A program made the position numbers and the translations under genes. From Bryoerythrophyllum caledonicum (lineage: Eukaryota; Streptophyta; Bryopsida; Pottiales; Pottiaceae): a stretch of 64,000 bases of DNA. Below are positions 12,359-25,444 of the stretch, piece after piece (within the stretch, counting starts at the first letter, position 1; every line of letters begins with the position of its first letter). The notes under the pieces were generated by a model. That model saw only the letters and a list, made by a program, of their open reading frames with translations, ran no database searches and was not told the DNA's origin. The stretch spans positions 35,452,199 to 35,516,198 of the forward strand of contig OZ020516.1 of the NCBI GenBank assembly GCA_963971425.1, read 5' to 3'.

Positions 12359-14282
12359 AAAGTAAGTAGCCAGAGAAACCACTCATGTCGTAGCGCAGGG
12401 TGCACAATGGGGCCTCATCGACATCACTACTCTCACCCTAGCGTTTAAATCTAGCAGCTTTTAACAACATCCCATTAACCGGTGGAATAAATCAACAATA
12501 ACACATAACATGTAACAAAAGCTCAACCGAAAGACCCATCCGGAGGAGTGGAGTTATCTCTTGGTAGATCCATGGAAGGATTAACCAAAAGATTGAATTT
12601 AAAAACTCAACCACCTTCCTCAAACTATTCTCCTTTCACAATCCCCTCCCACTTGTTTGGGTTGATCTTGGAAAGCGTTCATGTTATCGATGGAGGTCTA
12701 TTGTCTGGGATGGACTTGTTCCGGGATGTGCCTTGTATTTACACCAATCACCTATTTCAAATTCCAGTTCGGCCCAGAAAACACACAAGTGTTCCGGGCA
12801 ACCGGTGTACTTTCTCCGGAAAACTTTACTAGACTAACGTGGATGTAGATATCGCATGTATCTAGTAACACGACAAAAAAAACATCACAATTGACCACTT
12901 TGGGAAGAGATGATTTGGGAAACAAAAAGTTGGAAGGAGGCTTCCCAGTTGACTGGGAAGACCGGAAAAAAATAGAAAAACTAGACAAGGCTTGGAGATG
13001 AGGAAGACATAAAAGAGGATTTTTGCCACAAGGCCGGGACAACGGAAAACAAACGATAGGATACTAAGGTAGACTTGAAAGTGCAATAAACCAAGACCTA
13101 GGACATAGAAGGTCTAGATAGAGTCTACCGGTAGACTTTTCTCTAGACCGGAGAGGTTGTAACTAGAGTCACCTCGGTAGAATAAGAGAGAAGAGACTTA
13201 ACAAACAAGAAAGTTTGCACAAACAAGAAAAATCCAATATTTGGCAAGAATCACCTTTTCTACAACTTCTTGTCACCTCCTTGTTGCTCCCACAACCTCC
13301 TTCAAACCATGGTCTTCTCTCTTGAATCTTCTCGCCGCGACCGTGAACCTCCTTGCACCACCTTCACGCCTAGGAATCTCCACCACCGTTGTCAAAAAGC
13401 CTCCTCTACCACCAGACCCTAGGTTTGATGCTTCAAACCCTAGGTGCCACCAGCTTCTCCAAAACCCTAGCTTCCGTGCATCTCCTTCACCACCTTCAAG
13501 ACTTCCTTAAAAGGCCTCCTCCTCCGCCTTGAAATCTTCTTAAACCACCTCCTTCTTCAACTTCTTCTTCCACTTCTTCCACTTCAACACCCAAACTCTC
13601 AAGAATAATCAAATCTCCTTGAACAAGAGAGATGGTAGAGAGAAAAATTAGAGACAGAGAGAGTAGGAAAAATTTGAGGGGGGGGGGAGAAATTAGAGAG
13701 GGAGGGAGAGAGGGGTGATTTGGAGAGGAGGAAGGGGAAGGAGGGAGAATTGGGAGGGAAAAATTGGGAGAGGGGAAGTTCTGGCCAGCTATTTGGGAAG
13801 GTTGCTGCCCAAGTATCTAGCCCATAGCCGGGTTGATACCCGGGTATCACTTTTTTTTTATTTAATATAATTTTTTCCAATTATGTTCCTTTTTTCTTTA
13901 TCTTTATCTTTATCTTTTATTTTTTGGTCTTTTCTTCATATAAAATTAAGTGTCCATAAATGGGGATTTAAACTTCTACAACAAATCTAAACAACTACTA
14001 CTAACACTACTAAGTATACTATCTAGTTGATGAAGACTTTGACTAGTTAGTTTTGTCTTTAAGTCGTGATTTGGACTTTTGTTCCAGAGATCCTTCCCGG
14101 GCATTCTTTCTAGGTCCTTCCGGGCACAACTTTGGTAGTTTTAAGGCCCAATTCTATCACCACTTTAACACTAATTAAATAGTTAAGCATTCACCGACTT
14201 TCACTAATTATTATACAACCTACTTCTACGTAATACTAACTATTTTTCCCGTTATCTAAGTCTAAAAATCACAATTTAACTA
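12359..14282. other. CCGG-rich and purine-rich non-coding stretch
   Basis: It continues the ACCGG-rich style of the neighbouring LTR-like segment up to about 13170, so it may be part of the same element or an older relative. 13620-13790 is a strongly strand-biased GA tract with a run of about ten G. No polymerase, protease or gag motif was found, and the reading frames here are low-complexity. Confidence 0.45.
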
Positions 14283-14385
14283 ATTTTTTTTGTAGGGGCA
14301 ACCAAGTGGGAGTTTCAGACTCCCACACGACTTGAACCCAAGACCTTGTGATTAATGCACTGAGCCTTTCCCACTCAACCTTCCT
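14283..14385 (-). mobile_element. tRNA-derived SINE-like unit
   Basis: On the minus strand there is an A-box-like AGGTTGAGTGGG (14370-14381). After about 31 bases comes a B-box-like GGTTCAAGTCG (14328-14338), the spacing found in tRNA genes. The unit ends in an A-rich tail (ACAAAAAAAATTAG). It cannot fold as a full tRNA, so a Pol III-type retroposon head is the better reading. Confidence 0.5.
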
Positions 14386-15649
14386 TTTGTGGATGTGAGA
14401 TTCCTCGTAGCAAATTGTTGTAAAAACATTTATTGCCGATGGGGCTTTGGGATATGTAGCAGCGATCCTCATATGAGGAATTCAAATGCTACAAATACCA
14501 AAGTCATGTCTATAAAAAAATTCATTCATCAAGGAAATGTGTATAAGGTATTCTAAAACCGATGACTTTTTAGATGTAGATGAAATGAAGTCTTCATCCA
14601 CATACTAAAGGGCAATAAATTATGAGTATGTAGAACAACGTGCCAAATTCCTTGCAGATCCAATATGATCCTTCTAGCGACCTATAATCGTTGTTTAAAG
14701 TCAAATGGGGTCTCAAACCACATTGTTTGTCAAAGGATACTATCCAAAAAACAAAGAGCTAGAAATGAAGTTCAAATAACAATTTGTCAAAATTTAATCA
14801 CAAAGGTGCCAAAATCATATAGAAAAATAGGTGTCCTAAAATCCGTCCTATGCTAGAACTATGCTATAGAGTATGTGGTACTTGTCATGAGTTAGATCGG
14901 TTTTGTGCCCTCCTTTGTGCAATGCTATGAATTAACAATGAATAAAAGAAAGAAGACCATGCATGGTCCAAATGCGCACCAACTTGTTAAGACTTTTGAG
15001 TAAAGCCATTGATGATGAGCTTGAGTGAGGTGGAGCAAACCGAAACCGCACTCTCTTAATCCAAGGCCGCTGCTAAATATTTCTAAATAAAGATTTTCAA
15101 AAATAATGTCAATCGATTTCTGTCACACTTGACCATTTCATACATAGTATACAAACCCATTTTGGATGGGGTACGGTAATAGCTTGTTCCACTGCCCCCT
15201 TTGCACCAGGAGGAGGTTGCAAGTACTAACAACGGATCAACTATCATGTGGTCACAGACTCCACTTAGAAGTCACACGACCATGTTGCAATTTAAATATT
15301 TTGAAACCATCGAGTGAAGTATGTACAATAGTCTAGATGAGAATATTTACATCAATCATAGATATCATGTAGTCACTTACTAGTGGAATACTTTAACTTG
15401 TTCATATCTCTACCACTACCTATTTTTTATTACTATTCATGGCATGGAACAAAATTATGGAGTGTGCCTTTATCAACAGTCAACCACCTCTCTACCATTG
15501 TAGACAACTCACTTACCAAGTAGGATGCCATGTAGGATTGGTGCTTACCACCTTACGTTGTGTGAATTGTCATATACAAGCCACCTTCCTATCTTCACTA
15601 CAAGCTTCGACCTACCCCATGGTGGGAAGGGGGCATACCTTTGTACGAC
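14386..15649. other. Gene-free stretch with repeat family G copy
   Basis: 14690-15005 matches 45350-45625 (landmarks CACATTGTTTGTCAAA, GAGTATGTGGTACTTGTCAT, CCCTCCTTT). Nothing else is recognised. Confidence 0.5.
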
Positions 15650-16480
15650 ATTGGAATTTTCCTGAAAGTGCTTCAACTTTGGGAATGAGAGGACGGAAGA
15701 GGTGCCAGACACTATGAGATATTTTTATGCACAAGAATGGACTTTCAAAATTCTCATACTCACTTTTTCTGCACCATTGAAATGCATGAGTAGTAATGGC
15801 AATCCATGCTCTTAGGCCCTACCATATGCAAGCTAAAGTTGCATGATTACCCCAAGTTCTCAAAAAGTGGACCGGTGATTCCCAACACCTTTTCCAAGCC
15901 AAGTCACCATGTGCATGTGGTTCGAGTTACTAACATAAGACCCTAAGATTTGGAGTGACATGCGCAGTTACCTCCTTTCCTTTCAGGAAGACTCAATTGG
16001 TCTTGTGTCCTATGGGATGGTTGTTTGTCACTTGATTTAGGTCATAAAATTCAAATTTCTAAGTAGACAATCCAAAGAAAGAATGCAAAATGCTGAAATA
16101 ACAGTTTTAGTGGTATGCATTTCCTTACATGAACATGATTCTACGACTCAAAAATGGACTCCTCAAAAATTCCAATAATAGTGCTTTAATGCGCTTCAAT
16201 AGAGTTTTCGTGAAAGTAAAGGAGGGTAATCCCGCATGTCACCCCAAATCTTAGGGTTTTATATTAGTGACAGGGACCATATGCATATGGTGACTTGGCT
16301 TGAGAGAGGTGTAGGAGAATCATTAGACAACTTTTTGGGAACTTGAGGTACTACATGGGAGCTTTAGCTTGCATGGAGTAGGGCCCAAGAGCATTGATTG
16401 TCATGCATTTCATTGGTGCAAAAAAAATAAGTATGAGATTTTTGGGAGTCTATTTTGGTGCATCAATTTTTTTGTCATAT
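15650..16480. mobile_element. Foldback structure of repeat family C
   Basis: An arm at about 15650-15970 and its inverted copy at about 16190-16480 are separated by about 220 bp. Both contain GAAATGCATGA or its complement, the ACTTTAGCTTGCAT region, the CAAGCCAAGTCACCATGTGCAT region and the CCTAAGATTTGG edge. A single arm is at 3360-3725. No enzyme is encoded. Confidence 0.65.
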
Positions 16481-16799
16481 CTAGCACTGGTGCATATAAA
16501 AAATTGTCATGTCTAGCCCCACTGTCATATTGGCTTCTATATAAAGATACCATAGAGCAAAACCTCTCCTTTTATTTTCATTTGTTGGTCAAAATCTCGT
16601 GTGAATTATGGGCAAATAAACTTTGGGGAAGACTTATAAGTCAAGAATTTTGGACATGAATTTTGTTTGAGCCGAAATTCTTGACCCATGTTGGACTCCT
16701 AAAATACCTTCCCTTCAGTTAACACTTTCAGAAAAACTCTAATTATTCATATATCTTGTAGTGTGAAACGCTTTTGCAATGTCTAGTGGAGACACTTAA

Positions 16800-17450
16800 A
16801 AACGATTAAATAATTAAGACTATCTGCTTGATGTGTGTATGATGATTTATCCAGTTTGGCGTTAAAAATATGAGCGCATAGTAGGATGGAAATTAGGTTT
16901 GGTCCCATGGTCACAGGCTCTCTTGTTCTAGGGTTAATTCTAGAACACCTGAGAAGCCAAAAAGTGGCTTCTTGGATGACATTTGACGATGATAATCGAT
17001 ATAAACAATTGTTTTTCATCCAAATATTTTTGTGGAGGATTCATTGAATGTGTAAGTATTAGATAATGATGAAACTTGCCTCATGGAGGTAAATCATATT
17101 ATATCTAGAGAAGAAAATGTTTGTGACATGAATCTCAATGTTGTGAATTTTAGAAACTTCTAGCTCTAGCTCTAAATTTAAATTTGAGTCATCAAAGTGA
17201 TTTTTTTAATTTTGACTCCAACGAATGAAATGAATTTTATAGAATCTAGTTTCCATTCCAATTTGAATTTTTGGGAATTACATAATATTGAATAAGTTTT
17301 TACAATTTGAACTTAGAGCTTATAACCATGGTTGACCGATTTTCCAATTTTATCTGAACATAGAAGTTTCATTCACACCACAAGTTTTTAGCACTGTAAT
17401 CTATACTTTTGGTGAAAAATTCAGATTTTTTAGCATAATTTGAATTTATA
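16800..17450. repeat. Dispersed repeat family H, copy 1
   Basis: This matches 39100-39765 in inverted orientation. Landmarks are ATGGAAATTAGG, GATGAAACTTGCCTCATGGAGG, TAGAAACTTCTAGCT and ACCATGGTTGACCGA. A shorter relative of its first 100 bases is at about 19840-19930. No protein is recognisable. Confidence 0.65.
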
Positions 17451-17579
17451 TGAATTTTCTACTCTTTCTCTTCAAAAAGCCACAATAATTTCGAATTTTC
17501 GAAAAAACATATGTGATTTTTGTCACATAAACCAAACGTATGAAATAAAAAATCAATATATAACCCCTACTTTTTTTTG

Positions 17580-18320
17580 GCAATTTCACACAAAAAAACA
17601 CTTCGAGACTGTTGATTCTCTAGTGCAATGAGTAAGGAAAGAAACAAAAAATAATAACTCTAGTTTTAACTCTAGGATCTCAATTACAACTTCTTAAGTA
17701 ACATACTCACAAGATTTCACAAACTTTGACCATAGGTATTGAAAGATTGTAGTGTTGAAACCAAGCAAATTGGTCACTTTCTTCTAGATTTGAGTGGATC
17801 ATGAGACTTTGACTTCACTTGGTATCAAATGTTTGCACTACAAAAGGTCTAAAATTTACACTAGTATACTTAGCATGATGTTGGTTCCTTATACTTCAAT
17901 TTGTAGAGGTAGAAAAGAGGTATAGCATATTGAAAAAAATTGTGCATGGAGTAGAGGTTCAGAAATTGCCCAATTGCTAATTTATTTTTTGGTGAATTTT
18001 GTATGTTTTAGAATGATAATCCAATAAGAAGTTTTATAACATATATTGATTTTTTTTAAATAAAAAATGTGAAGATCTGAAAGTTTTATGTGGTAATGAA
18101 GAAGTTTTTTTAGTTCCTTGCCCAAAATGTGTGACAATCTGTGAAAATGTTTGACTTGGGTTAAAAAACTATCTCTCACTAAAGACAAGAACTATTTTTT
18201 GACAACTTGAATGGAAATAATAATACTTGCTAGTATTGAAAATCTCACGTTTAAAAGAGCGTCCTAGCAAAAGTATATGGAGTTGCTCAACGTTGTTGTT
18301 GTGTGAGATTTCTTTGCTTT
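17580..18320. repeat. Dispersed repeat family D, copy 2
   Basis: Same order of landmarks as the copy at 3780-4720 (GACTTTGACTTCACTTGGT, TTAGCATGATGTTGGTTCC, TTGACTTGGGTTAA, CACTAAAGACAAGAAC), but it lacks the last about 200 bp. Non-coding. Confidence 0.7.
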
Positions 18321-21300
18321 AGGAAACTCTGGATCTTTTTTCATTTAGTTAGCTAAGTGCAAGACTTTTCTTGTATAGATAAACTAAAAATGTTTATTGT
18401 CTTCATGGAAAACTATCTACCAAATATTATAACTATTGGCTTAATAAGCACCAAGATACACTCTCTCAAAGTATATTGCCTCTATTTTGGACCCGCTACT
18501 AACTTCCCCCTTTTATTATTATCAAGCTATTGTTTGTAAGCACCTCAAAATTTGTATACACAATACTAACATGAAAAAGAACACGTTTACAAAAGATAAA
18601 ACAAATTGACTTCTTCAATCTTCCTTCATAGACTAGATTCTCTATCTCAAACTTTGCCTTAAATCAGCCCTCAAAAACTCAGTTGCAAATTCTCTCATAA
18701 CTTTCAACTCAAAGAAATAGTGCATCCAAGATTTTGAGACAATATTTTTGACGCAATTACAATATTACACTCAACATTTCACTACCAAATTCACAATGAT
18801 CGCCAAGAACCACCCTTTCAAAGTCTATGTACTCCACTGCCACACTTTTTGAACCCCCTTCTATTTGAAACATCACCACACCTACATTCTCATTCCGATT
18901 GGAGCATGTGATACACATGAAAAAACTAATAACAAAAAAAAACAACACTCTTAAAATTGAAAGCTAAACTTTAGGAAACGCAGTGCCACATCTAAAATTC
19001 TGAACGCTATTGTAGTCTTGGAAAAAGGATTCAAGTGAGGAAGAAAGGGAAAGAAAGTCAAGGACCTACAATAGCTCACGCCTTCAAGCCTCCTCTTTTT
19101 ATCATACCTTAGTCACCTAAATCAATTTACTTCCAAATCCTTGCCCGTATCTTCCCGCATAAACCTAAATTCTCTCTTATCTCGTATCTATTACTTCTAC
19201 TACTAGTTGCTTTTATTTTTCTCCCTCTATCTTGGCTCTAAACACTAACATTTCTTACTTTTATTACAAACTAAAACACCATAACACTTTGTTTAGATTT
19301 TTGATCTTTGAAGACTTAAATAATGGCTTAAATATCATTAGAGTTTGAATATTGTCATTGATTGCGGCTCAGTTCGACTGGCTGAACATTCCGTCGCACC
19401 TTGCCGATCCGGGGACTGTTGGAATCAACAAGAAATCAAACAGTGGTCGTTTTAAAATCCTGAGCTAGTGACAAGATGTGATAAAGACCCTCTAAGTTAA
19501 AAATGTCGTTTGGTGAAGTATAACTACGTAATTGAGCATTAATCCACTAGTCATGTCTTTATCCTAGGTCCTAAAAATTCACTTTTCCCTCTTTTCTTTA
19601 TGAATCTATCCTTTGATAATATGCCTTCACGACAACGTGTCCGCACTTGACCAAAAAAATTCAATATGATATCATTCTTTTCTCGTGGATCCAATGAAGA
19701 TAAAAATTACTTTTTATGTAACCATTTTTTTCTTGCATCTTTGTACAAAATCTCAAGAATTATAATTAAAAATTGCAACGATGGAAACGTGCCCAAGATT
19801 TGCAAAAGCCCACCACGGGACTTTTTTTATTTAGTGGTTTATAAGGGATTAGAGCACATATTAGAATGGAAATTGGGATTGATGCTATGATCATAGACTC
19901 CGCCATTCTAGGTTTAATTGGAATTCGTGTATATGATCTTTCAAATTGTCTTTTGTGTTTCATACTCATCCATCCAAAGTGATAATCTAGAGCATTCCTA
20001 GGAGCCATTGTAGCACACCTTGGAGCGACATGAAGCTACAAGAAAGGAGGTACAAGGGTGACAGACATGCGTCAAGCAGGGCACTGCAACGGCTTTCGTC
20101 CTGCAATTGCTCTTGCGTGTCTTAAGGCTTTCCAAGGAGTTTTCCACGATTCTGCACGATTCTTTATTACTCCTCTAGTTTACAATTGATTGGGTGAAAG
20201 ATCAAAGCACCTCCACCGGTTTTCTAACCCGAAGAGCACTTGTTGAGGGAATCAAAATCGTCCTGCCCAAAATCAAAATGGTCCCTTTAAGGGAAAATAT
20301 TATGTATAACATGCACAATCCATCATCTAGATTGCTACTACTATAGTAGCACTGGGCTTTGACCCCTAAAGGATCATTACTCCTTGGAAGGACGATTTTG
20401 ATTTTGGATAGATTCTTAAATTTTTTATTTATTTTTTATTTTTAATAATAATAATTTTTAATACTAGATTGTCCCTCATAAAAGCTTCGTGGAGGTTTTT
20501 TTTTTTGGATTCATGGTTTGAAAGTTGGTACTACTTAAAGTAAAAGATGGGGACGCCGAGCAGCGTGGGCACCCGTATGAACCAATGAAACATAAGAGCC
20601 AAAGAGGGGCAATAAGTAGGGGCACAAAGTTTGGAGGAAGGGTGGGGCACTCCAAATCATAAGAGAAAAAAGTACAAGAGAAGACCCCACAAAGTCCAAG
20701 AAGTATGGACCAATCAAAAATAGATTAAAAATATTATTATTGACTTGAAGTCATATCTTAGAAGACCCACTTCTAGGAGGAGTGGGTGAATGACGTGGCC
20801 TTTTATTTCATGAAGGATCCCCAATTTCAAGCCTTGCACTCCCCTATAATGCTTGAATAATTCATAAAATTATTGAAAACTAGAGATTTTACTAGTTTAG
20901 AAATATGTTTTTCTAAAATTTGTGGAGATAGGATTAGCACATATGAGCCGTTATGATTCTCAAATTTGTACAATTTGATGTAGCAAGAATTTGTTTTACC
21001 ACTATTGATCTCATTCTCATGGTTTTATACCCCTTTCATTAAAGTATTTATTTCCACATGTTATACCCCTTGATTTGACCCCAGATTTTGCACACAATTA
21101 GCTAACTTCATATGCGTCATATGGGTAATGGTGTTGAACACACTTCAGTGTAGATGTTTTAAGATATACTTAGTCATATTGGACTATCTAAGGGGAAAAA
21201 AACAATTTCTTGCATTTCAAATGCTATAATCTTCATATATGTGTAGTGGATCGCTACCTAAAAAATATGGCATATTTGTAAATGATTATGTTTTAAGATC

Positions 21301-21620
21301 TTGCAATTAAATTCCCTATCGTCACCCAAAAATATGATTTTTGTGCCTCTTTTTGACAGCGGTAGTTTTGGACTAGTTTTTGAGGGAAATTGTCAAGGAA
21401 CTTTATGGGTTAAAATTGAGATTCTCAAAACCAGCGACGTGACCAAAACCAACAGTTAAGTTTCAAGCACTGTTTTTCAAGAGGGCGGCTACAAATCCCC
21501 ATGCCACTTCGTCGACAGCTGCCGATTATTGAGAGGTGTTGAAATCTTAGTATTGGAATCTCAACAACAGTTCCTAAATCCCCCCTTTACCTTAAACTAG
21601 AGTTTCCTCTCCTCCTACCA
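18321..21620. other. Gene-free AT-rich stretch
   Basis: No supported gene. 19840-19930 is a fragment of repeat family H. The 19375-19430 segment is locally GC-richer, with no assignable function. Confidence 0.5.
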
Positions 21621-21623
21621 TTA

Positions 21624-21938
21624 AGGTAAAGCCCCCTAAAACCGACAAGTTAAGGAATGTGCATATATGGAGAGAGGAGATAATTATACTATTATTTTTT
21701 AGTGATAGCCAATAGAATTACAATTCCAACCCAAGTGATTTCATTTTTTTTTATGAAAACTGGATTAGATATGAATTTTCAAATTGTGCGGCTATGTTTA
21801 GTGGGTGGCCAGCACTAGTACTCCTTAGCAGTAGGTACTGGAGCTCAGTTGGTGGTAATGGAATGGAAGAAGGTTGGATATACCCCAATTTTATAGGCCT
21901 TGGCTATGGGTTTTTGTTGATTATTGGGGGGCTTACCT
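21624..21938. mobile_element. MITE family A, copy 2
   Basis: Ends are AGGTAAAGCCCCCT and, at the right, the complement of AGGTAAGCCCCCC. The interior parallels 2318-2671. A TTA precedes the left end and a TTA overlaps the last base of the right end, a possible 3-bp target duplication. Confidence 0.75.
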
Positions 21939-22047
21939 TATGTATGACAACTTTGAGGTTTGCTCTGAAGACCACAACCAATGATGATGATTGACTCCGG
22001 CATGAATTATGTACATTTTTTTTGAACTGTTGTGCACTGATTTTGAA

Positions 22048-22460
22048 TTTTAGGATCAGTTTGCACTTCAAGGTTTTTACAGCTATTTAGGGGCGGTTTA
22101 CAAAAGTAGAAACCTGTGCATACGCACCAAACTACTTCACAAATATCTAAAGTGCCACTACTTGCATACCCTCCATACCTTCGTTATAATGGCATTATAA
22201 TGGCAGTGACTTGTAGATAGTAAAGATGCTCATGTTCATTTTCAAAAGAATTGTGAAGTACCAAGAAATTGCGCAAAAACTTCCTACCTCCAAATCACCT
22301 CTAGTCTACCTACACAATCCTTGTCATGATTCCATCCACCACGTAGGATGCCATGTCATTTATTTCCTCATCACCACATCGAGTGGGAACGCATCAACTC
22401 CTACCTCCATCACACCGATCTAAATAGCAATTATACCTCCAGGTGCAAATAGACCCTAAA
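22048..22460. mobile_element. MITE family B, copy 2 (inverted relative to 7019)
   Basis: The left end is TTTAGGATCAGTTTGCACTT; the right end is the complement of TTTAGGGTCTATTTGCACCT. The interior is the reverse complement of 7019-7510, with local insertions and deletions such as a duplicated TATAATGGCA near 22190. There is no transposase. Confidence 0.75.
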
Positions 22461-22589
22461 TCTTGACTTCTTGTCAATGAATGAAACTATTTTCTATCCT
22501 CTAGTGTGAAAAGATTTCCATAGATATAGGGAATTTTCAAGGATGTACAGGAGGGTGACATTCAAATTGGCGTTTGTGCAATTCGAGGG

Positions 22590-25390
22590 ATGGTGTCCCA
22601 CAATGCTGCCAACTTTGACACCCTCCACAGGGCTGAAAATTTGTTATTTTATCCTGAAATTTTGGGGACAACATCATCTCTATGTTGAAAACATGCATAC
22701 TATAATGACTCGTCATGATGTGTGCAATTTTGGGTTGCTCCACCTCAATTGAGCTCTCATTGGTGGCATTGCCTCGAAAGTCGAACAAAGTCGATCGGTA
22801 TTGGGCACCCTCCATGAGTTGGTTATCCATGGCATGTCTGAACTCTTTTACTCACTTTCACTTATTAGCATTGGATGAAGGAGGGCACCAAATCTCACCT
22901 ACTCTAGAGTTTGATTATGGGCTCCGGTGGTTTCTAGGCTTTTAAATTCTACATCAATTCCAAATCTTTGTGGTAAAATTTGAAAAAATATTTGTTGAGT
23001 TTCATTCCCAATTCCGCATCTTTCTACATAAATGTTTATGACATACAATGTCATTTGAGTCCCGAACTGGCTTAAGTGATCAGAATTAGGTGCCTCTACC
23101 TTACTTCCAACTTCAACACCCTTCCTAGAATTGAGTTTTTGTTGATACATAATGAAATTTTGGCACAAGACCATCTCTATGTTGGTAACATGTGAGATAG
23201 ATTTCAAAGCCAAAAGATGTATACACAAAAAAAAATTATTCCATATTTACCAATGTTTGTAACAATGAGAAACTATATTGAAGGGGCATATTGAGAATGT
23301 CGAAATATCTTTGACACCTCGTGCTCGTCATTGATTTTATTCATGTGACTAAGCAACCAAACATAAATGCTTCTCAAAAAGATCAATGAAATCTACATGT
23401 AGAAGTGAAGAGGTGTTTCATGTAGAAGAATCCTCTTGGTCATAAGGTGTGCATTATGAACGTATGACGAGTTTTCTCCTCCAAATATCTATTGAGCACA
23501 ATGTAAAGGAAATGTTGTGTGTATTTTGTAATGTGATTTGTGATAGATTGAATGTTGAGATGAAATTGAGAGCAAAGAATGTCATATTGTAATGCATGAG
23601 TGTTAATTTAGATGTAGGGCATATGGATTGAATGGATACATTACATATGGGTTGAGTGTTGTTGATTGATTGAGTGGACATATCACATATGGGCTATTTC
23701 ATTGAGTGGACATATCATTTTTCTAGCTGAGTGTTGATGACTGGTTTATTGAGTTGATGCAGAAATCACATGTGGCATGAGTATGTCCAAGAGTATTTTT
23801 TGATTCACTCAATTGATGCACATGCTATGGTGATCACCTAATGCACATGTCAGTGTGAGTATTATGTTGTTGGCTGAATTACTTAGTCCACATGCCATGG
23901 GCTTAGTTCTTTGTGTTCACTGATCCATATAATCCAAATGTCATAAGTTGAGTGTTATATTGACTACTTGTTGATGAACGTTTAGTATTGTACCATCATC
24001 ATAAAAAGTAGTCCTGAATGGCAATTTCACATGAAATTTGTGCTCGCATGATAGGTTTGAGTGGGGGAGGAATTACTACAGTTCAAATTGCAGCCACTAC
24101 CGGAGTTTGTGTTAGAACAATTCAGAGGTTAGTATAAACGTTTAAAGAAGATGGAACTTACAAGCGCAAACCTTGCGGTGGAAGTCATGCTAGAAAACTT
24201 AGTGAGAGAGATGTGCATAATGTTGTGCGTTATGCAAAAACTCATCCTCGCTCCTCGGTCTCAAAGATTACTAGTATATGCCGTACTCAAGTGTGTAGAC
24301 GTATTATTCAAAGGATATTACATAAAAGTGGTATTTTTAGTCGAATAGCAGTCAAGAAATCTTTCTTGACACCCCGTCACATGTCTCATCAGATAGCTTT
24401 TGCTCAGAAGTACCGTGGATGGAGTCCTAAAGAGTGGGAGCATATTGTTTGGACAGATGAATCTACTTTTGAGATTGGAAAAAGTTCTCCGCAAATTCAT
24501 GTTTGGAGAAGTGCATATGAGCGCTATTCATCAAGTTGTATAGTTCCTACTTTTAAAAGTGGACAGACATCTATGATAATTTAAAGTGCATTTGCTGGAG
24601 GATAGAAGTCACAACTTGTCTTTATGCCAAAAGTCGACGTTCTACTAAGGATTTTGTGGAAGTGGTATACGATGGCGAATTGATTCATTTCTTGGATAGA
24701 GTTCCATCAGGAGTGCTTATGGAAGATGGCGCACGTGTCCATCCCAACAAAACATGTGAAGAATGGAGACAAATCCACCAACTCGAAAAGCTCAATTCAA
24801 GGCTTGCAAACTCTCCCGATCTCAATCCAATCGAGAATGTCTGAAGGATGCTAAAGATGTTGAGCAACCTGGCAAGGAATGCCCTAGAAACTTAGAAGTG
24901 TTGAAGGTAGTTCATGAAAGAGAGTGGAATTTGGTCAGTGGTACAAAGCTCCTTCAACTATGTCATTCTATGCCCTCAAGATTACAAGCAGTGATTGACA
25001 CTAAAAGAGGACATACACGTTAGTAGATATAGAATAACTTATTTTTGTATATAAATATTTTGGCTTTGAAATCTATCTCACATGTTACCAACATAGAGAT
25101 GATCTTGTGGCCAAAATTTCATTATGTATCAACAAAAACTCAATCCTAGGAAGGGTATTTAAGTTGGAAGTAGTGGTATGCTTTCCCCTTTGTTTCTCAT
25201 AATAACACATGTTGGTAGACTTGGCATATGTTTTTTTGGGTAGATCTTTTGGATTAAAAATTTTCCCCACTTGTATTTGACGTGAAGATGACTTCATACC
25301 CAAAATTTCATGGACAAATATATATTTTTGAATTCTTGGGAGGGTGTCAAAGTGGGCAGCTGTGAAACTTTTCTCACAGCTAACCCCCAT
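22590..25390. mobile_element. Tc1/mariner-like element with modular nested inverted arms
   Basis: A dead transposase (24018-25023) is bracketed by inverted modules. The inner left module (about 23100-23236) and inner right module (about 25035-25176) are near-mirror copies sharing TGATACATAATGAAATTTTG and CTATGTTGGTAACATGTGAG. Outer modules lie at about 22600-22710 and, inverted, 25260-25380; both carry an ACTTTGACACCCTCC edge. The same module builds the array at 34968-35851. The spacing of the left arm (about 780 bp from the gene) and right arm (adjacent) is unequal. The exact outer ends and TA target sites are not determined. Confidence 0.6.
24018..25023 (+). pseudogene. Tc1/mariner-type transposase, disrupted
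   Basis: A cut-and-paste transposase relic. From ATG 24018 the frame shows an N-terminal helix-turn-helix region (IGLSGGG, CVRTIQRLV), then SERDVHNVVRYAKTHPR, then the catalytic block VWTDESTFEIG with the first Asp. A later frame holds LMEDGARVH (second Asp) and SPDLNPIEN (Glu), the DD-about-35-E layout of Tc1/mariner enzymes. In-frame stops occur near 24125, at 24582 and near 24600. The frame shifts near 24630 and again before the C terminus, and a TGA replaces the Trp expected after PIENV. The catalytic residues survive but no full protein can be made. It is a homologue of the relic at 49996-50989, sharing DGELIH and LMEDG. It sits inside inverted modules, so it is probably the source gene of that element. 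Confidence 0.85.
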
Positions 25391-25444
25391 GTTAGTAGAT
25401 TTTGAATACATAATGCATATATAATGGGTAAATTTCATCTTTTC

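Noticed and set aside
13599-13880. 93-codon Pro/Ser-rich minus-strand frame
   Set aside because: Translation of a GA/CT low-complexity tract; no start context or homology-like features.
19375-19430. tRNA- or SINE-like GC-rich patch (GGCTCAGTTCGACTGG)
   Set aside because: No B-box at tRNA spacing and no cloverleaf could be drawn.
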